9,989 bases of DNA from Candidatus Sumerlaeota bacterium (GCA_026398575.1 JAPLSP010000791.1:1-9989), one strand, 5' to 3'; counted from the first letter of the stretch, positions 1 through 7,211 are shown. Program-made: numbers and translations. Notes: a model not told the origin generated them from the letters alone.

Positions 1-174
1 GTATCGTTCGAGGATTTCCCGTCCTTTCGGCGGCGGGAGCAAACTTCGTTCCATCCGGCTGATATTCGCTGGATCGCATCCAGCCTTTTTACAGAATTCG
101 CGCAATGTGAGATGATTTCGCTGCCGCAGGTCTTCGTGAAATTCCCCAAAACGCTGATGTGATTGCATGACCAT
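1..174 (-). CDS. XRE-family helix-turn-helix regulator, N-terminal part (runs off the window)
   Basis: The 58 visible codons form the N-terminus of a small DNA-binding protein, likely a cytoplasmic repressor. Residues about 12-48 fit the Cro/CI (XRE) fold: an opening helix (EFHEDLRQRNH), the first HTH helix (LTLREFCKKAG) and the recognition helix (CDPANISRMERS), followed by a proline-rich turn (LLPPPKGRE). The ATG at 174 is chosen because AGGAG lies 7 bases upstream; the second ATG at 168 would be 13 bases away. The gene has its own near-consensus promoter with a dyad over the -10 box, which points to autoregulation. XRE proteins of this kind often pair with an ImmA/IrrE-type peptidase or a HigB-like toxin, but the next gene is outside the window, so a toxin-antitoxin role is not shown. 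The family call is fairly sure; the specific function is unknown. Confidence 0.8.
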   Translation of the reverse strand, partial: MVMQSHQRFGEFHEDLRQRNHLTLREFCKKAGCDPANISRMERSLLPPPKGREILERY

Positions 175-193
175 TATCCATCTCCTGTCGAGC

Positions 194-216
194 GTGTTGT
201 AATAATTATACAACAC
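194..216. promoter_or_regulatory. Palindromic operator overlapping the -10 box
   Basis: A perfect 8-bp inverted repeat, GTGTTGTA (194-201) and TACAACAC (209-216), is separated by 7 AT-rich bases. It covers the entire -10 element and the expected transcription start of the XRE gene. A dimeric XRE repressor bound here would block RNA polymerase, so negative autoregulation is the simplest reading. The symmetry is seen directly; the identity of the binding protein is inferred. Confidence 0.65.
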
Positions 217-233
217 AAGCCCACGGCAGTCAA
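205..233 (-). promoter_or_regulatory. Sigma-70-type promoter of the XRE regulator
   Basis: Read on the minus strand, TTGACT (228-233) is followed by exactly 17 bases and then TATAAT (205-210). This is five of six consensus bases at -35, six of six at -10, and optimal spacing. It would start a transcript near position 198, about 24 bases before the ATG at 174, leaving room for the visible AGGAG ribosome-binding site. It is the strongest promoter I can see in the window. Confidence 0.8.
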
Positions 234-270
234 CGCATAATCACGCAGTTGGTAAGGCTTCAAAGCGGCA

Positions 271-1251
271 TTACTTCCCCGCAATGATCATATCAAGGCG
301 CTTGCCGTGTTCGGCTACCGACAGCTTGCCCCCTTCAATGGTCATCCAACCGCTGTAACCGATCTTTTCAAGCGCGGCGCGGACGACGGGCCAGTTCACG
401 CTGCCATCGCGGATGTCAACGAATGCGCCATTGCCGCCGGGATCGTCGTTCAGTTTGAAATCCTTCACGTGGCATTTGACAATGAGCTTGCCGAGGGCGG
501 CGATCCATTCTTCGGCGGGCGCGTATTTGACATGATTGCCGATGTCGAAGTAGCACTGAATCCATTTGCTTTTGAAGGAGCCGATGAAATTCGCAAGCAA
601 ATCCGGCTTGACCCACAGGTTGTTCCAGACGTTCTCGTGCGCGATGACAACGCCGGTTTTTTCTGCCGCCGGGATCAGCTTCTCCATCGCCGCGCGCGAA
701 GCATCCACGGCCTGATTATGAGCCTGAATATAAGCCTCGTAAGGTTTGTTGTCACCTTCGACCACTTTCGACACATGCCCCGTCTTGGCGTCAAACTCGA
801 AGCGGAATTCCTTGGGCTTTGGCATCGCCATGGTTTTGTCGCCGATCCGGCAGGGAACCAGCAGAAGGGCGTCGGCGCCCAGGATTTGACTTGTGCGCAA
901 CGCCGTCTCCACCGAGGCGATATCCGCAGCGGTCTTTGTGGCGTCATTGAACTGTGTCCAGCCGCGCAAAACGCTGTGAATCTTCATCCCAAGGCGGTCG
1001 GCAACCTTGCGCGCTTCCTCGGCCTTCTCGGGCGCTGCGCTCCAATCCGAGCATTCGACGCCGTCGAACCCGGCCTCCTTGAGCGGCGTCAAGGATTTTT
1101 CGTCGGGCAATTTTTGGATCAGCGCCTTGCGGAGTTTCGTCTTGAAGACGGGCGCCTCATCCGCCGCCTGGATGGGATTGGCCGCCAACGCGCACGCGCC
1201 CGCCGTCGCCGCTCCCGCGACCATGAGCTTCCTTCGTGTCATTGATTCCAT
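271..1251 (-). CDS. Tat-exported sugar phosphate isomerase/epimerase (xylose-isomerase-like TIM barrel)
   Basis: This is a metal-dependent isomerase/epimerase of the AP-endonuclease-2 / xylose-isomerase-like superfamily, about 326 residues. Unlike most relatives it carries a twin-arginine signal: TRRKLM at residues 5-10, a hydrophobic stretch to about 24, and a likely cleavage near IQA (27-29). It should therefore fold in the cytoplasm and act outside the inner membrane. Barrel strands and likely metal ligands can be seen in order: GFDGVE, IHSV, ALLLVP, E206 in AHENVWNN, D236 and H240 in FDIGNH, H261 in CHVKD, and E306 in TIEGG. GGAAAGGA at 1261-1268 is 9 bases from the ATG at 1251 but touches the ATG at 1260, so 1251 is preferred; the two starts differ by three codons. 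The gene lies about 50 bases after the giant beta-helix gene on the same strand, so co-transcription is possible. The substrate is unknown; a ketose or keto-sugar is likely. Confidence 0.85.
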   Translation of the reverse strand: MESMTRRKLMVAGAATAGACALAANPIQAADEAPVFKTKLRKALIQKLPDEKSLTPLKEAGFDGVECSDWSAAPEKAEEARKVADRLGMKIHSVLRGWTQFNDATKTAADIASVETALRTSQILGADALLLVPCRIGDKTMAMPKPKEFRFEFDAKTGHVSKVVEGDNKPYEAYIQAHNQAVDASRAAMEKLIPAAEKTGVVIAHENVWNNLWVKPDLLANFIGSFKSKWIQCYFDIGNHVKYAPAEEWIAALGKLIVKCHVKDFKLNDDPGGNGAFVDIRDGSVNWPVVRAALEKIGYSGWMTIEGGKLSVAEHGKRLDMIIAGK

Positions 1252-1303
1252 TAATGCCATTCCTTTCCGAACAAGATTTTTTTAGCGTATGTCTTTTGCA
1301 AAT

Positions 1304-4300
1304 TCAGCGCCCTCTCGAGATCAGGATGCGCAAGTCAGCGATCGTAATGACGCCATCTCGATTGGCGTCCGCTGCTTCGAGCTGCTCAGGCGTCAAATCT
1401 ACAATCGCGCCTGAAAGGAAATCCGCAAGAATATTTGTTGGCAGCGTATAGCGGCCTTCGAAGGTGATTGTGGTCCCCGCATCCAACGTCTGATTCATCG
1501 GATTATCCAACGGCGGCGCGAAATCCTCCAGATTCAGCCATTGCACAGTAATAGCGCCAGTCGGAATATTTTGCAGCAACGCATTGCCACTCCCAGTCGT
1601 GACGTCGGCGTCTCCGTCGGTCAGCAACCACGTCGCGCTGGTTGGATGCGCCACAATAGCCACGGTGCCCCTCGTGCGATCCGCTGTTGTGATGCGGGCT
1701 TGCGGACCATCCAGCGTTTCGATGCCAGCGCTGTTGCGCGCGCGAACGCCAACGAAATACTCGGTCGTTGGATTCAATCGCGCTATCTGCGGGACGCCCC
1801 AAGAAGCGCGGACATTCCAGGCAGGCGCCGCTCCCAGCGAACCATCGCCTTGCAGCCATCCCAATCCCCCCGGCGCGGGCGAGATGAAGATCGCATATTC
1901 CGTCCATGCCGGATTGCCGTCTAAGGCGTCCAGCGCGACGGCGATCGTCAGCGGTGCCGCAAGCGAAAGTATCGGCGCTTTCGGAAGCGCCGCCAGCGTC
2001 CAGGTCGTGTAGTTCGGCGCTTTGGCGCTCGAACCGGCGAGGTTGCTGGCCGCCACCTGGAAGGCGTAAGGCGCATTCGCGGCAAGACCGCTCGTTGTCC
2101 ATTGCGTTGAATGCGCCAGCGCCGTGGATGTCGGATCGCCGCCGGGCGCCAACATCCCCGCGCCGCTCCAGATACTGATGCTCTCTTCGTAGCTGGCATT
2201 GTCGCTCCAGGTCCAGGTGACGCTCGACGAAGTGATGTCCTTCGCGCCGGGATTGGCCGGCGCCGGATACGGAAGCAGTGAATCCACCGCCGCTTCATAG
2301 GCCCCGATATCAAAGGCGTCTTCGCCGCTCGCCCCCACTCCCGGAATATCAATCGGACGCGGCGCTCCATCGAGGTCGGTCAGCGGCGCGACAGAGGCGG
2401 ATCCGGCGTCAATGGCTGCCGAGCCGTAGGAGAGATGATAGTCCACCACGCGGAAAATCGCTCCGATCGTGGTGTAGCTGGCATCGCCGATCACAACAAT
2501 TGTGGAACTGGTGTTGCCGACGATCAGCGCCTGCCGATGCAGATTTTCGGAAGTGGTCTGGTCCGGCGCGATGAGGCGCCCTGCGAGCGCTCCGGGAACG
2601 AATGAATCCGCTTGCGCCGTCAAACCAGTTCGCCCGTTGGCATACTCAGACACGGCGATCCATTGTCCCGTGACGGCCTCTGGTCCATGCATAACGAATA
2701 GCGGATCGCCTGTGATATTGTTCGTGGCGCCTGGAATCGTTGCGTTGATGTTGTCGGCGCCGGTGTATCCCGTAGCGCCATCGAAGAGGTCTCCATCGGG
2801 ATTGGAAGAGAACAAGCAATAGTTCAGGAAGGTTGCAGGAACGCCGCCAAGGAGGCATACTGCATAGCGGGTGTTGGCGTGGAAAATTGTATTGGAAAAC
2901 TCAACCGGACCGCCCGTCGCCGCTACTATTCCCCCGCCGGTTGTGGCCGTGTTATCGGCTATTGTGCAGTTGGCGATCTGAGAATATGCAGTGCTTTCGA
3001 TGCAAACTCCGCCGCCGTAATCTTTGGCGGAATTGCCGCTGATCATGCAGTTGGCCATCTGGAGAAAGGATCCGGCCTGGGAATATATGCCGCCGCCGAG
3101 CGTGTCCGCCGAATTGCCGCCAACGATGCATTGGGCGATATCCAAGTTGGATTGAGCAAGATATAACCCGCCGCCCATTTGCCCGGAATTCCCACAAATT
3201 CTGCTGTTTGAAATTGTGTGATTGCTGAAGGACACGCCTGCGATTCCGCCTCCGGAGTTGCCGCTGATGTCGCAGCCGGAGATCGTCGTCTGGCAATACA
3301 GCTGTCCCATCAATCCTCCACCTATGCTTGACGAATTGCCGATGATCTGGCAGTTGCGGATCACCGGGGAGCAATACTGGAAGTAGGAAAGTCCGCCGCC
3401 GATATAGTACGACGTATTGCTGGTAACCGTGCAGTCGCGTATTGCAGGAGAACAATACATGTAACAGGAAATTCCGCCGCCGAAATTGTAGGTTGTATTG
3501 CTGGTGACTGTGCAGTTGCGTATTGCCGGAGAACAATACATAAAACAGGAGATTCCGCCGCCGAAACTGTAGGCTATGTTGCTGGTGACTGTGCAGTTGC
3601 GGACCGTCGGCGCGGAATACATGTAACACCCAATCCCGCCGCCGAAGCCGTAGGCCATATTGCTGGTAACCACGCAATCAGTGATCACGGGGGAGGAATT
3701 CTGATAACACATAATGCCGCCGCCCATGTTATAGCTTGAATTTCCGGTGATCTGGCAGTTGCCGATCGCCGGAGAGGAACCATCAAAGCACAGAATTCCG
3801 CCGCCATAAATCACGGCGAAATTGTCGCGGACTACGCAATTGACAATGCGGTTTGTCGCGTTCGCCCGCCAGCAGTATATTCCGGCACCGCTTAAATCCG
3901 CTTCGTTGACCGAATCACCCCATGCGCCGCCGGTGATCGTGAAACCATCAATCCCGGCGTCCGTGGTCCCATACATAAGCACTACGTGGTAGGCTGTCGA
4001 GTCGTTACGCGCCGTCGAACCGTCAATCGTCGTCACGTTCGCGGCAACGTCGCGCTGGGCCAGCTCGGTTTCGCCGCCCGCAAAGCCGCCATAAAGCGCC
4101 ACGCCGCTCCTCATGACGAGCGCGCCGGATTCGGTCGTCGGGCGCGCTTCGTTGTACAAGCCCGCTTTGACCCAGACTTCGCCTCCGCCCGCTCCGTAGG
4201 CGGCTTCAATGCCCGATTGGATTGTTTTCAGGGCCGAATTCCAGGTCTTGCCATCGGCGCCGTCATCGCCCAATACGGCGTCCACAAAAAGGACGCGCGC

Positions 4301-6484
4301 AAGGTCCGCCCCGGCGCCAATCCATGCGCCTGCGCCGGGGGAGGGAATGCCCGCGCCATTGCGCGCGCACACGATGACCGAATAGGCGGCCGCCGGCGAC
4401 AATCCGGTTATGGTCTGCGTGGTCCAAGCCGCGAACATTTTCCAGGCCGGCGCCGCGCCCAACGCGTCGGCGCCTTGCAGCCATCCGGCGCCGCCGTCCG
4501 GGGCGGGCAAAATACGAATCGCGTATTCGGTCCAGTCCGGATTGCCGTCGCCTGCTGCAAGGGCAATTGAAACGGCATCGGGAGCGGTTTTGGAAAGAAG
4601 AGGCGTGTTTGGCCGCGCGGCCATTGTCCACGTTGTATAGCTCGGCGTCTTGGCGCTCGATCCGACAAGGTTGACTGCTTGTGTCTGGAATGCGTATTGC
4701 GAATTAACTGCCAGGCCGTTGGTGGTCCAGGCCGTGGTGTTGGAGGAGACGCTGGCTACCGGACCGCCCGATGGCGCCGTCGCTCCGTCGCCGGACCATA
4801 GGTCATATTGATCCTCATTATAGGTGTTGTCGCGCCATATCCAGGTGATGCTCGTCGAGGTGATGTCGCGCGCGCCGGGATCGGAGGGCGCCGGATCGGG
4901 AAGCAGCGATCCTACTGTCGCTTCATAGGGTCCGATGTCAAAGGCGTCAACGCCGCTCGCGCCCAGGCCAGCGACATCAACAGGGCGCGCCACTCCTTCG
5001 GCATCCGTCATCGGCGCGCTGACGCTGGTTCCGTTGTCAACCGCGACCGAAGGATAGGTGAGATGGTAATCCACGATCTTGTATGTCGCGCCAACGGTGG
5101 TATAGCTGGCGTCGCCCCAAACGACCACTGTCGAATCCGTATTGCCGGCAATGAGAGCCTGGCGGCGCAGGCTGGTGGTGGTGGTTTGATCCGGCGCGAT
5201 AAAGCGTCCAACGAGCGCTCCGGGAACAAAGGAATTCGCCGCCGCCGTCAGCGTGGTATATACCGCGCCGTCAAACTGGGCGGCGCCGATCCAGACGCCC
5301 GCTATCACCATCGGGCCGTTCATGGCGAACATCGGATCGCCATCAAGGTTGCCGGATGAATTGGGCGCATGGGCGTTGATCTCCAACGCGCCTGTATATG
5401 AGGTCGCCTGGGAGAGGAAATCGCCGTCGGGATTGTTGAAGAACAGGTTATTGATCATCGGCGCAACCGTGTCCGCGTCTTCCACCCAGACCGCATAGGC
5501 GCCGTTGCCGGAGAAAATCGTATTGATGATGTTTACGGCTGTTTTGTTGGGAGACATGCTGGAGCAGGCAATTCCGCCGCCTGTCGCCGCCGTATTGTCA
5601 ACCACCGCGCAATTGACAACATTGATCTGCGCAATCCTGAAAATCATTCCGCCGCCGGCGCCTTCTGCCGTGTTGCCGCTGATGATGCAGTTGGTGATCG
5701 TCGTGGCGGCAACTCCATACCCATAGACGCCTCCTCCGCTCAGCGCCGCATTGCCGCTGATGACACAATCTGAAATCATGGAAGCAGATCCGCCCGTGAG
5801 ACTGATTCCGCCGCCGATGATTGCGGTATTGCCTCCGATCAAGCAATGCTCGATAATTGGATTCGCGGAAAAGTTGCATAGGATCGCGCCGCCGAATTGT
5901 ACCGCCGAATTGCTGCTGATCACACAGTTGGCAATCCGGTTCGATTCATTGACAGACCAACAATAGACCCCGCCGCCATCGCCGTCAGGCCCGAAGGCAT
6001 TCGCGGCGCCTCCGGTGATTGTGAAGCCGTCGAGTACTGAAGTAGTGATCGAATCCATGAAAACCACATGATATGCAGGAGCGCCCCCGCGCGCCGTTGA
6101 TCCGTCAATCGTGGTCACATTCGCCAAGATGTCGCGTTGCGAACGAGCGGTTTCGCCGCCCGCGAAGCCGCCATAGAGAGCCACGTCGCTGATCATTCGC
6201 AGCGAGCCGGATGGCGAGAGCGGGCGCGATTCATTATAAACGCCCGCCTTGACCCAAACCTCTCCACCCATGGCCATGCGAGCGGCGTCAAGCGCCGGCT
6301 GCAGGGTCTTCATGGCCAGCGTCCAGGACGTGCCGGGGTTGAAGTCATTGCCCGCGTCGCCATCCACATAAAAAATCAACGGCGTCGCCGAAGCGAATGA
6401 TGCGCCCGCCAGACATCCGATCGCGGCGACTATTACGCAGAAAACTTCCCAAAATGTCGTGTGAGCGCTTCGGGATTGAGGCAT
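1304..6484 (-). CDS. Giant exported beta-helix / FN3-like protein with dockerin-like C-terminus (1726 aa)
   Basis: This is a secreted, probably surface or extracellular, multidomain protein. The signal peptide has a hydrophobic core at about 14-29 and ends either at an AxA site (ASA, 31-33) or at a possible lipobox AIG-C24. It is a two-fold duplication. Copy 1 has the helix entry FYVDGDAGND (38-47), coils with GN/GGG turns (about 150-330), an exit cap ending DIGPYE (about 380-521) and two FN3-like domains (about 530-622 and 625-727). Copy 2 has the entry LFVDAVLGDDG (732-742), a longer helix (about 845-1200), a cap ending DIGAYE (about 1255-1397) and two FN3-like domains (about 1405-1602). 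A PEGA-like domain (1604-1680) and one calcium loop, DANRDGVITIADL (1706-1718), close the chain. Parallel beta-helices commonly bind or cleave polysaccharides, but I see no definable catalytic site. There is no autotransporter barrel or sorting signal. AAAGGA lies 5 bases before the ATG. The function is unknown; polysaccharide binding or adhesion is inferred. Confidence 0.9.
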   Translation of the reverse strand: MPQSRSAHTTFWEVFCVIVAAIGCLAGASFASATPLIFYVDGDAGNDFNPGTSWTLAMKTLQPALDAARMAMGGEVWVKAGVYNESRPLSPSGSLRMISDVALYGGFAGGETARSQRDILANVTTIDGSTARGGAPAYHVVFMDSITTSVLDGFTITGGAANAFGPDGDGGGVYCWSVNESNRIANCVISSNSAVQFGGAILCNFSANPIIEHCLIGGNTAIIGGGISLTGGSASMISDCVISGNAALSGGGVYGYGVAATTITNCIISGNTAEGAGGGMIFRIAQINVVNCAVVDNTAATGGGIACSSMSPNKTAVNIINTIFSGNGAYAVWVEDADTVAPMINNLFFNNPDGDFLSQATSYTGALEINAHAPNSSGNLDGDPMFAMNGPMVIAGVWIGAAQFDGAVYTTLTAAANSFVPGALVGRFIAPDQTTTTSLRRQALIAGNTDSTVVVWGDASYTTVGATYKIVDYHLTYPSVAVDNGTSVSAPMTDAEGVARPVDVAGLGASGVDAFDIGPYEATVGSLLPDPAPSDPGARDITSTSITWIWRDNTYNEDQYDLWSGDGATAPSGGPVASVSSNTTAWTTNGLAVNSQYAFQTQAVNLVGSSAKTPSYTTWTMAARPNTPLLSKTAPDAVSIALAAGDGNPDWTEYAIRILPAPDGGAGWLQGADALGAAPAWKMFAAWTTQTITGLSPAAAYSVIVCARNGAGIPSPGAGAWIGAGADLARVLFVDAVLGDDGADGKTWNSALKTIQSGIEAAYGAGGGEVWVKAGLYNEARPTTESGALVMRSGVALYGGFAGGETELAQRDVAANVTTIDGSTARNDSTAYHVVLMYGTTDAGIDGFTITGGAWGDSVNEADLSGAGIYCWRANATNRIVNCVVRDNFAVIYGGGILCFDGSSPAIGNCQITGNSSYNMGGGIMCYQNSSPVITDCVVTSNMAYGFGGGIGCYMYSAPTVRNCTVTSNIAYSFGGGISCFMYCSPAIRNCTVTSNTTYNFGGGISCYMYCSPAIRDCTVTSNTSYYIGGGLSYFQYCSPVIRNCQIIGNSSSIGGGLMGQLYCQTTISGCDISGNSGGGIAGVSFSNHTISNSRICGNSGQMGGGLYLAQSNLDIAQCIVGGNSADTLGGGIYSQAGSFLQMANCMISGNSAKDYGGGVCIESTAYSQIANCTIADNTATTGGGIVAATGGPVEFSNTIFHANTRYAVCLLGGVPATFLNYCLFSSNPDGDLFDGATGYTGADNINATIPGATNNITGDPLFVMHGPEAVTGQWIAVSEYANGRTGLTAQADSFVPGALAGRLIAPDQTTSENLHRQALIVGNTSSTIVVIGDASYTTIGAIFRVVDYHLSYGSAAIDAGSASVAPLTDLDGAPRPIDIPGVGASGEDAFDIGAYEAAVDSLLPYPAPANPGAKDITSSSVTWTWSDNASYEESISIWSGAGMLAPGGDPTSTALAHSTQWTTSGLAANAPYAFQVAASNLAGSSAKAPNYTTWTLAALPKAPILSLAAPLTIAVALDALDGNPAWTEYAIFISPAPGGLGWLQGDGSLGAAPAWNVRASWGVPQIARLNPTTEYFVGVRARNSAGIETLDGPQARITTADRTRGTVAIVAHPTSATWLLTDGDADVTTGSGNALLQNIPTGAITVQWLNLEDFAPPLDNPMNQTLDAGTTITFEGRYTLPTNILADFLSGAIVDLTPEQLEAADANRDGVITIADLRILISRGR
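1685..4294 (-). repeat. Internal module copy 2 of the giant protein
   Basis: Residues about 731-1600 repeat the order seen in copy 1. The copy is about 180 residues longer, chiefly because its beta-helix gained coils in the array at 3322-3805. The exit cap, its insert and both FN3-like domains remain alignable by eye, including the phrases GNPAWTEYAI, GWLQG and GAAPAW that match GNPDWTEYAI, GWLQG and GAAPAW in copy 1. This suggests an old whole-module duplication followed by local expansion of the second helix. Confidence 0.75.
3322..3805 (-). repeat. 81-bp tandem coding repeats (27-residue beta-helix coils)
   Basis: GGG turns fall at residues 894, 921, 948, 975, 1002 and 1029, exactly 27 apart, and then at 1055 after a 26-residue step. 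At DNA level the unit is 81 bp. By hand count, 3390-3470 and 3471-3551 differ at about 13 of 81 positions (about 84% identical), and 3471-3551 and 3552-3632 at about 18 (about 78%), with differences concentrated in one half of the unit. This fits tandem duplication of a single coil. Cysteines recur in register in each unit. Confidence 0.85.
4307..6379 (-). repeat. Internal module copy 1 of the giant protein
   Basis: Residues about 36-726 hold the first copy of a duplicated block: entry strand, shorter beta-helix with about six GGG/GGA-marked coils, exit cap with insert, and two FN3-like domains. Phrases shared almost word for word with copy 2 include GGEVWVKAG, VALYGGFAGGET, ANVTTIDGSTAR, DGFTITGGA, FVPGAL, RLIAPDQTT/RFIAPDQTT, GDASYTT and VDYHL. 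The edges are approximate because they were set by eye from protein landmarks. Confidence 0.75.
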
Positions 6485-6594
6485 AATAGTCCTTTCCTTC
6501 CTTGAAATATTCTGCCTAGTCTCAACGGCGTTTTGCAGCTTTCTTAGGAGCGCGTTTCAGTTCCTGACGTCAAACCTTCAAGATATCATACCGG
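6485..6594 (-). other. Intergenic gap before the giant beta-helix gene
   Basis: This 110-base gap separates the pRiA4b-family stop from the beta-helix start. It holds the degenerate tail and a purine-rich ribosome-binding region (AAGGAAGGAAAGGA, 6490-6503). I found no convincing -35/-10 pair and no terminator hairpin, so transcription from upstream or an unrecognised sigma factor is possible. Confidence 0.4.
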
Positions 6595-6608
6595 CTATCG
6601 TATGCCTT
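6522..6608 (-). pseudogene. Possible lost C-terminal tail of the pRiA4b ORF-3 family protein
   Basis: Near its end the upstream gene reads NRRLKGIR and stops at 6595. Skipping one base in the run of A's gives instead KAYDSRYDILKV, then one TGA (6570-6572), then RQELKRAPKKAAKRR and a final TGA (6522-6524). The second part is lysine- and arginine-rich, echoing the KKTPKK start of the protein. This fits a longer ancestral protein cut by a one-base shift plus a nonsense change. It has no start or ribosome-binding site of its own. The reading is tentative because the stretch is short and could be chance. Confidence 0.3.
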
Positions 6609-7191
6609 TCAGCCGCCGATTCACGGCTTCCAGATCAAACTGCTCCGGATCGTAGCCTTCTCCAACCCATTCCAGAAGCTCCGAATAGCTCTCATTCTTC
6701 TTTGGCGCTTTCAGCGCTTCCAGAATTTCGCAATATCCTGGAATGCCGCCGCAATCTTCCGGCGGACAAGCCCGAACGCCAATGAGACACACAGGATACC
6801 GCCCCTGCGGTTGGAAAGGAAGAATCTCTTCCACTAAAATTTTGTGTCCCCAGCTGTCGCCAAAATCGTATTCATAATGAAATTTTTGCTTAGGCTGGCT
6901 GATAACATCGCGGAGCAGAATATTGTCCTCGCATTCCATGCCCATTTCTTCCATTTCTTCGCCTTCTTTGCAGGTGTAACTGACGTCGCCAATCTTAAAA
7001 CTGTGCAAGTGACAATTTTCCCACCCCATTGCAATCTGAATCACGTCGTGGAGGAGCCGAAGCGTGTAATTGTCCGGTACGACTACCCGCCGCCAGACCG
7101 GCGGATGAGTATCTTCCAAGGTCACTTTGAGTTGAATTACATTTTCGGGTGGTGGCGCCCATCCCTTTTTCGGAGTTTTTTTCGCAGGCAT
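6595..7191 (-). CDS. Plasmid pRiA4b ORF-3 family protein
   Basis: This 198-residue protein has the hallmarks of the pRiA4b ORF-3 (IS1096 TnpR-like) family: an opening strand and motif VIQLKVTLEDTHPPVWRRVVV (about 18-38), VPDNYTLRLLHDVIQIAMGWEN (about 38-59), CHLHSF, the diagnostic YEYDFGDSWGHKI (about 106-118), and CPPEDCGGIPGY (about 141-152). The family is widespread on plasmids, in transposons and in chromosomes, and its biochemical role is not established. The first residues are lysine-rich (MPAKKTPKKG). GGGGAG lies about 6 bases before the ATG at 7191, supporting that start. No transposase or terminal repeats flank it, so it is an orphan here. It is AT-richer than the flanking metabolic genes. 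Downstream, an offset frame carries a plausible basic tail, so the C-terminus may have been shortened. The family is clear; the function is not. Confidence 0.88.
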   Translation of the reverse strand: MPAKKTPKKGWAPPPENVIQLKVTLEDTHPPVWRRVVVPDNYTLRLLHDVIQIAMGWENCHLHSFKIGDVSYTCKEGEEMEEMGMECEDNILLRDVISQPKQKFHYEYDFGDSWGHKILVEEILPFQPQGRYPVCLIGVRACPPEDCGGIPGYCEILEALKAPKKNESYSELLEWVGEGYDPEQFDLEAVNRRLKGIR

Positions 7192-7211
7192 TTTTTCTCC
7201 CCTATTTCTGT

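Noticed and set aside
1..174. Toxin-antitoxin system
   Set aside because: Only the N-terminus of the XRE protein is visible and no toxin gene is in the window, so the claim would be unsupported.
235..270. Terminator after the Tat isomerase gene
   Set aside because: I found only a 4-bp stem with a 2-base loop and no T run; nothing convincing.
307..1245. Long plus-strand open frame (312 residues) across the Tat isomerase gene
   Set aside because: It is antisense to a gene with clear family motifs, has no ribosome-binding site or recognisable domain, and is arginine/histidine/leucine-rich as expected of a shadow frame.
2952..3677. Minus-strand open frame (241 residues) within the giant gene, repetitive and arginine-rich
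   Set aside because: It is a second reading of the 81-bp repeats in another frame; the periodicity comes from the real beta-helix coils.
3322..3805. Possible CRISPR-like array
   Set aside because: The repeats are 81 bp, contiguous, diverged and in frame with a protein; there are no spacers.
1304..6484. Autotransporter or chlamydial Pmp-type protein
   Set aside because: GN/GGG coils resemble Pmp repeats, but the C-terminus is a PEGA-like plus dockerin-like end with no beta-barrel domain.
6595..7191. Complete transposon or insertion sequence around the pRiA4b-family gene
   Set aside because: The family is named from mobile elements, but no transposase, terminal inverted repeats or target duplications were seen; the 7268-7373 palindrome has no matching partner on the other side.
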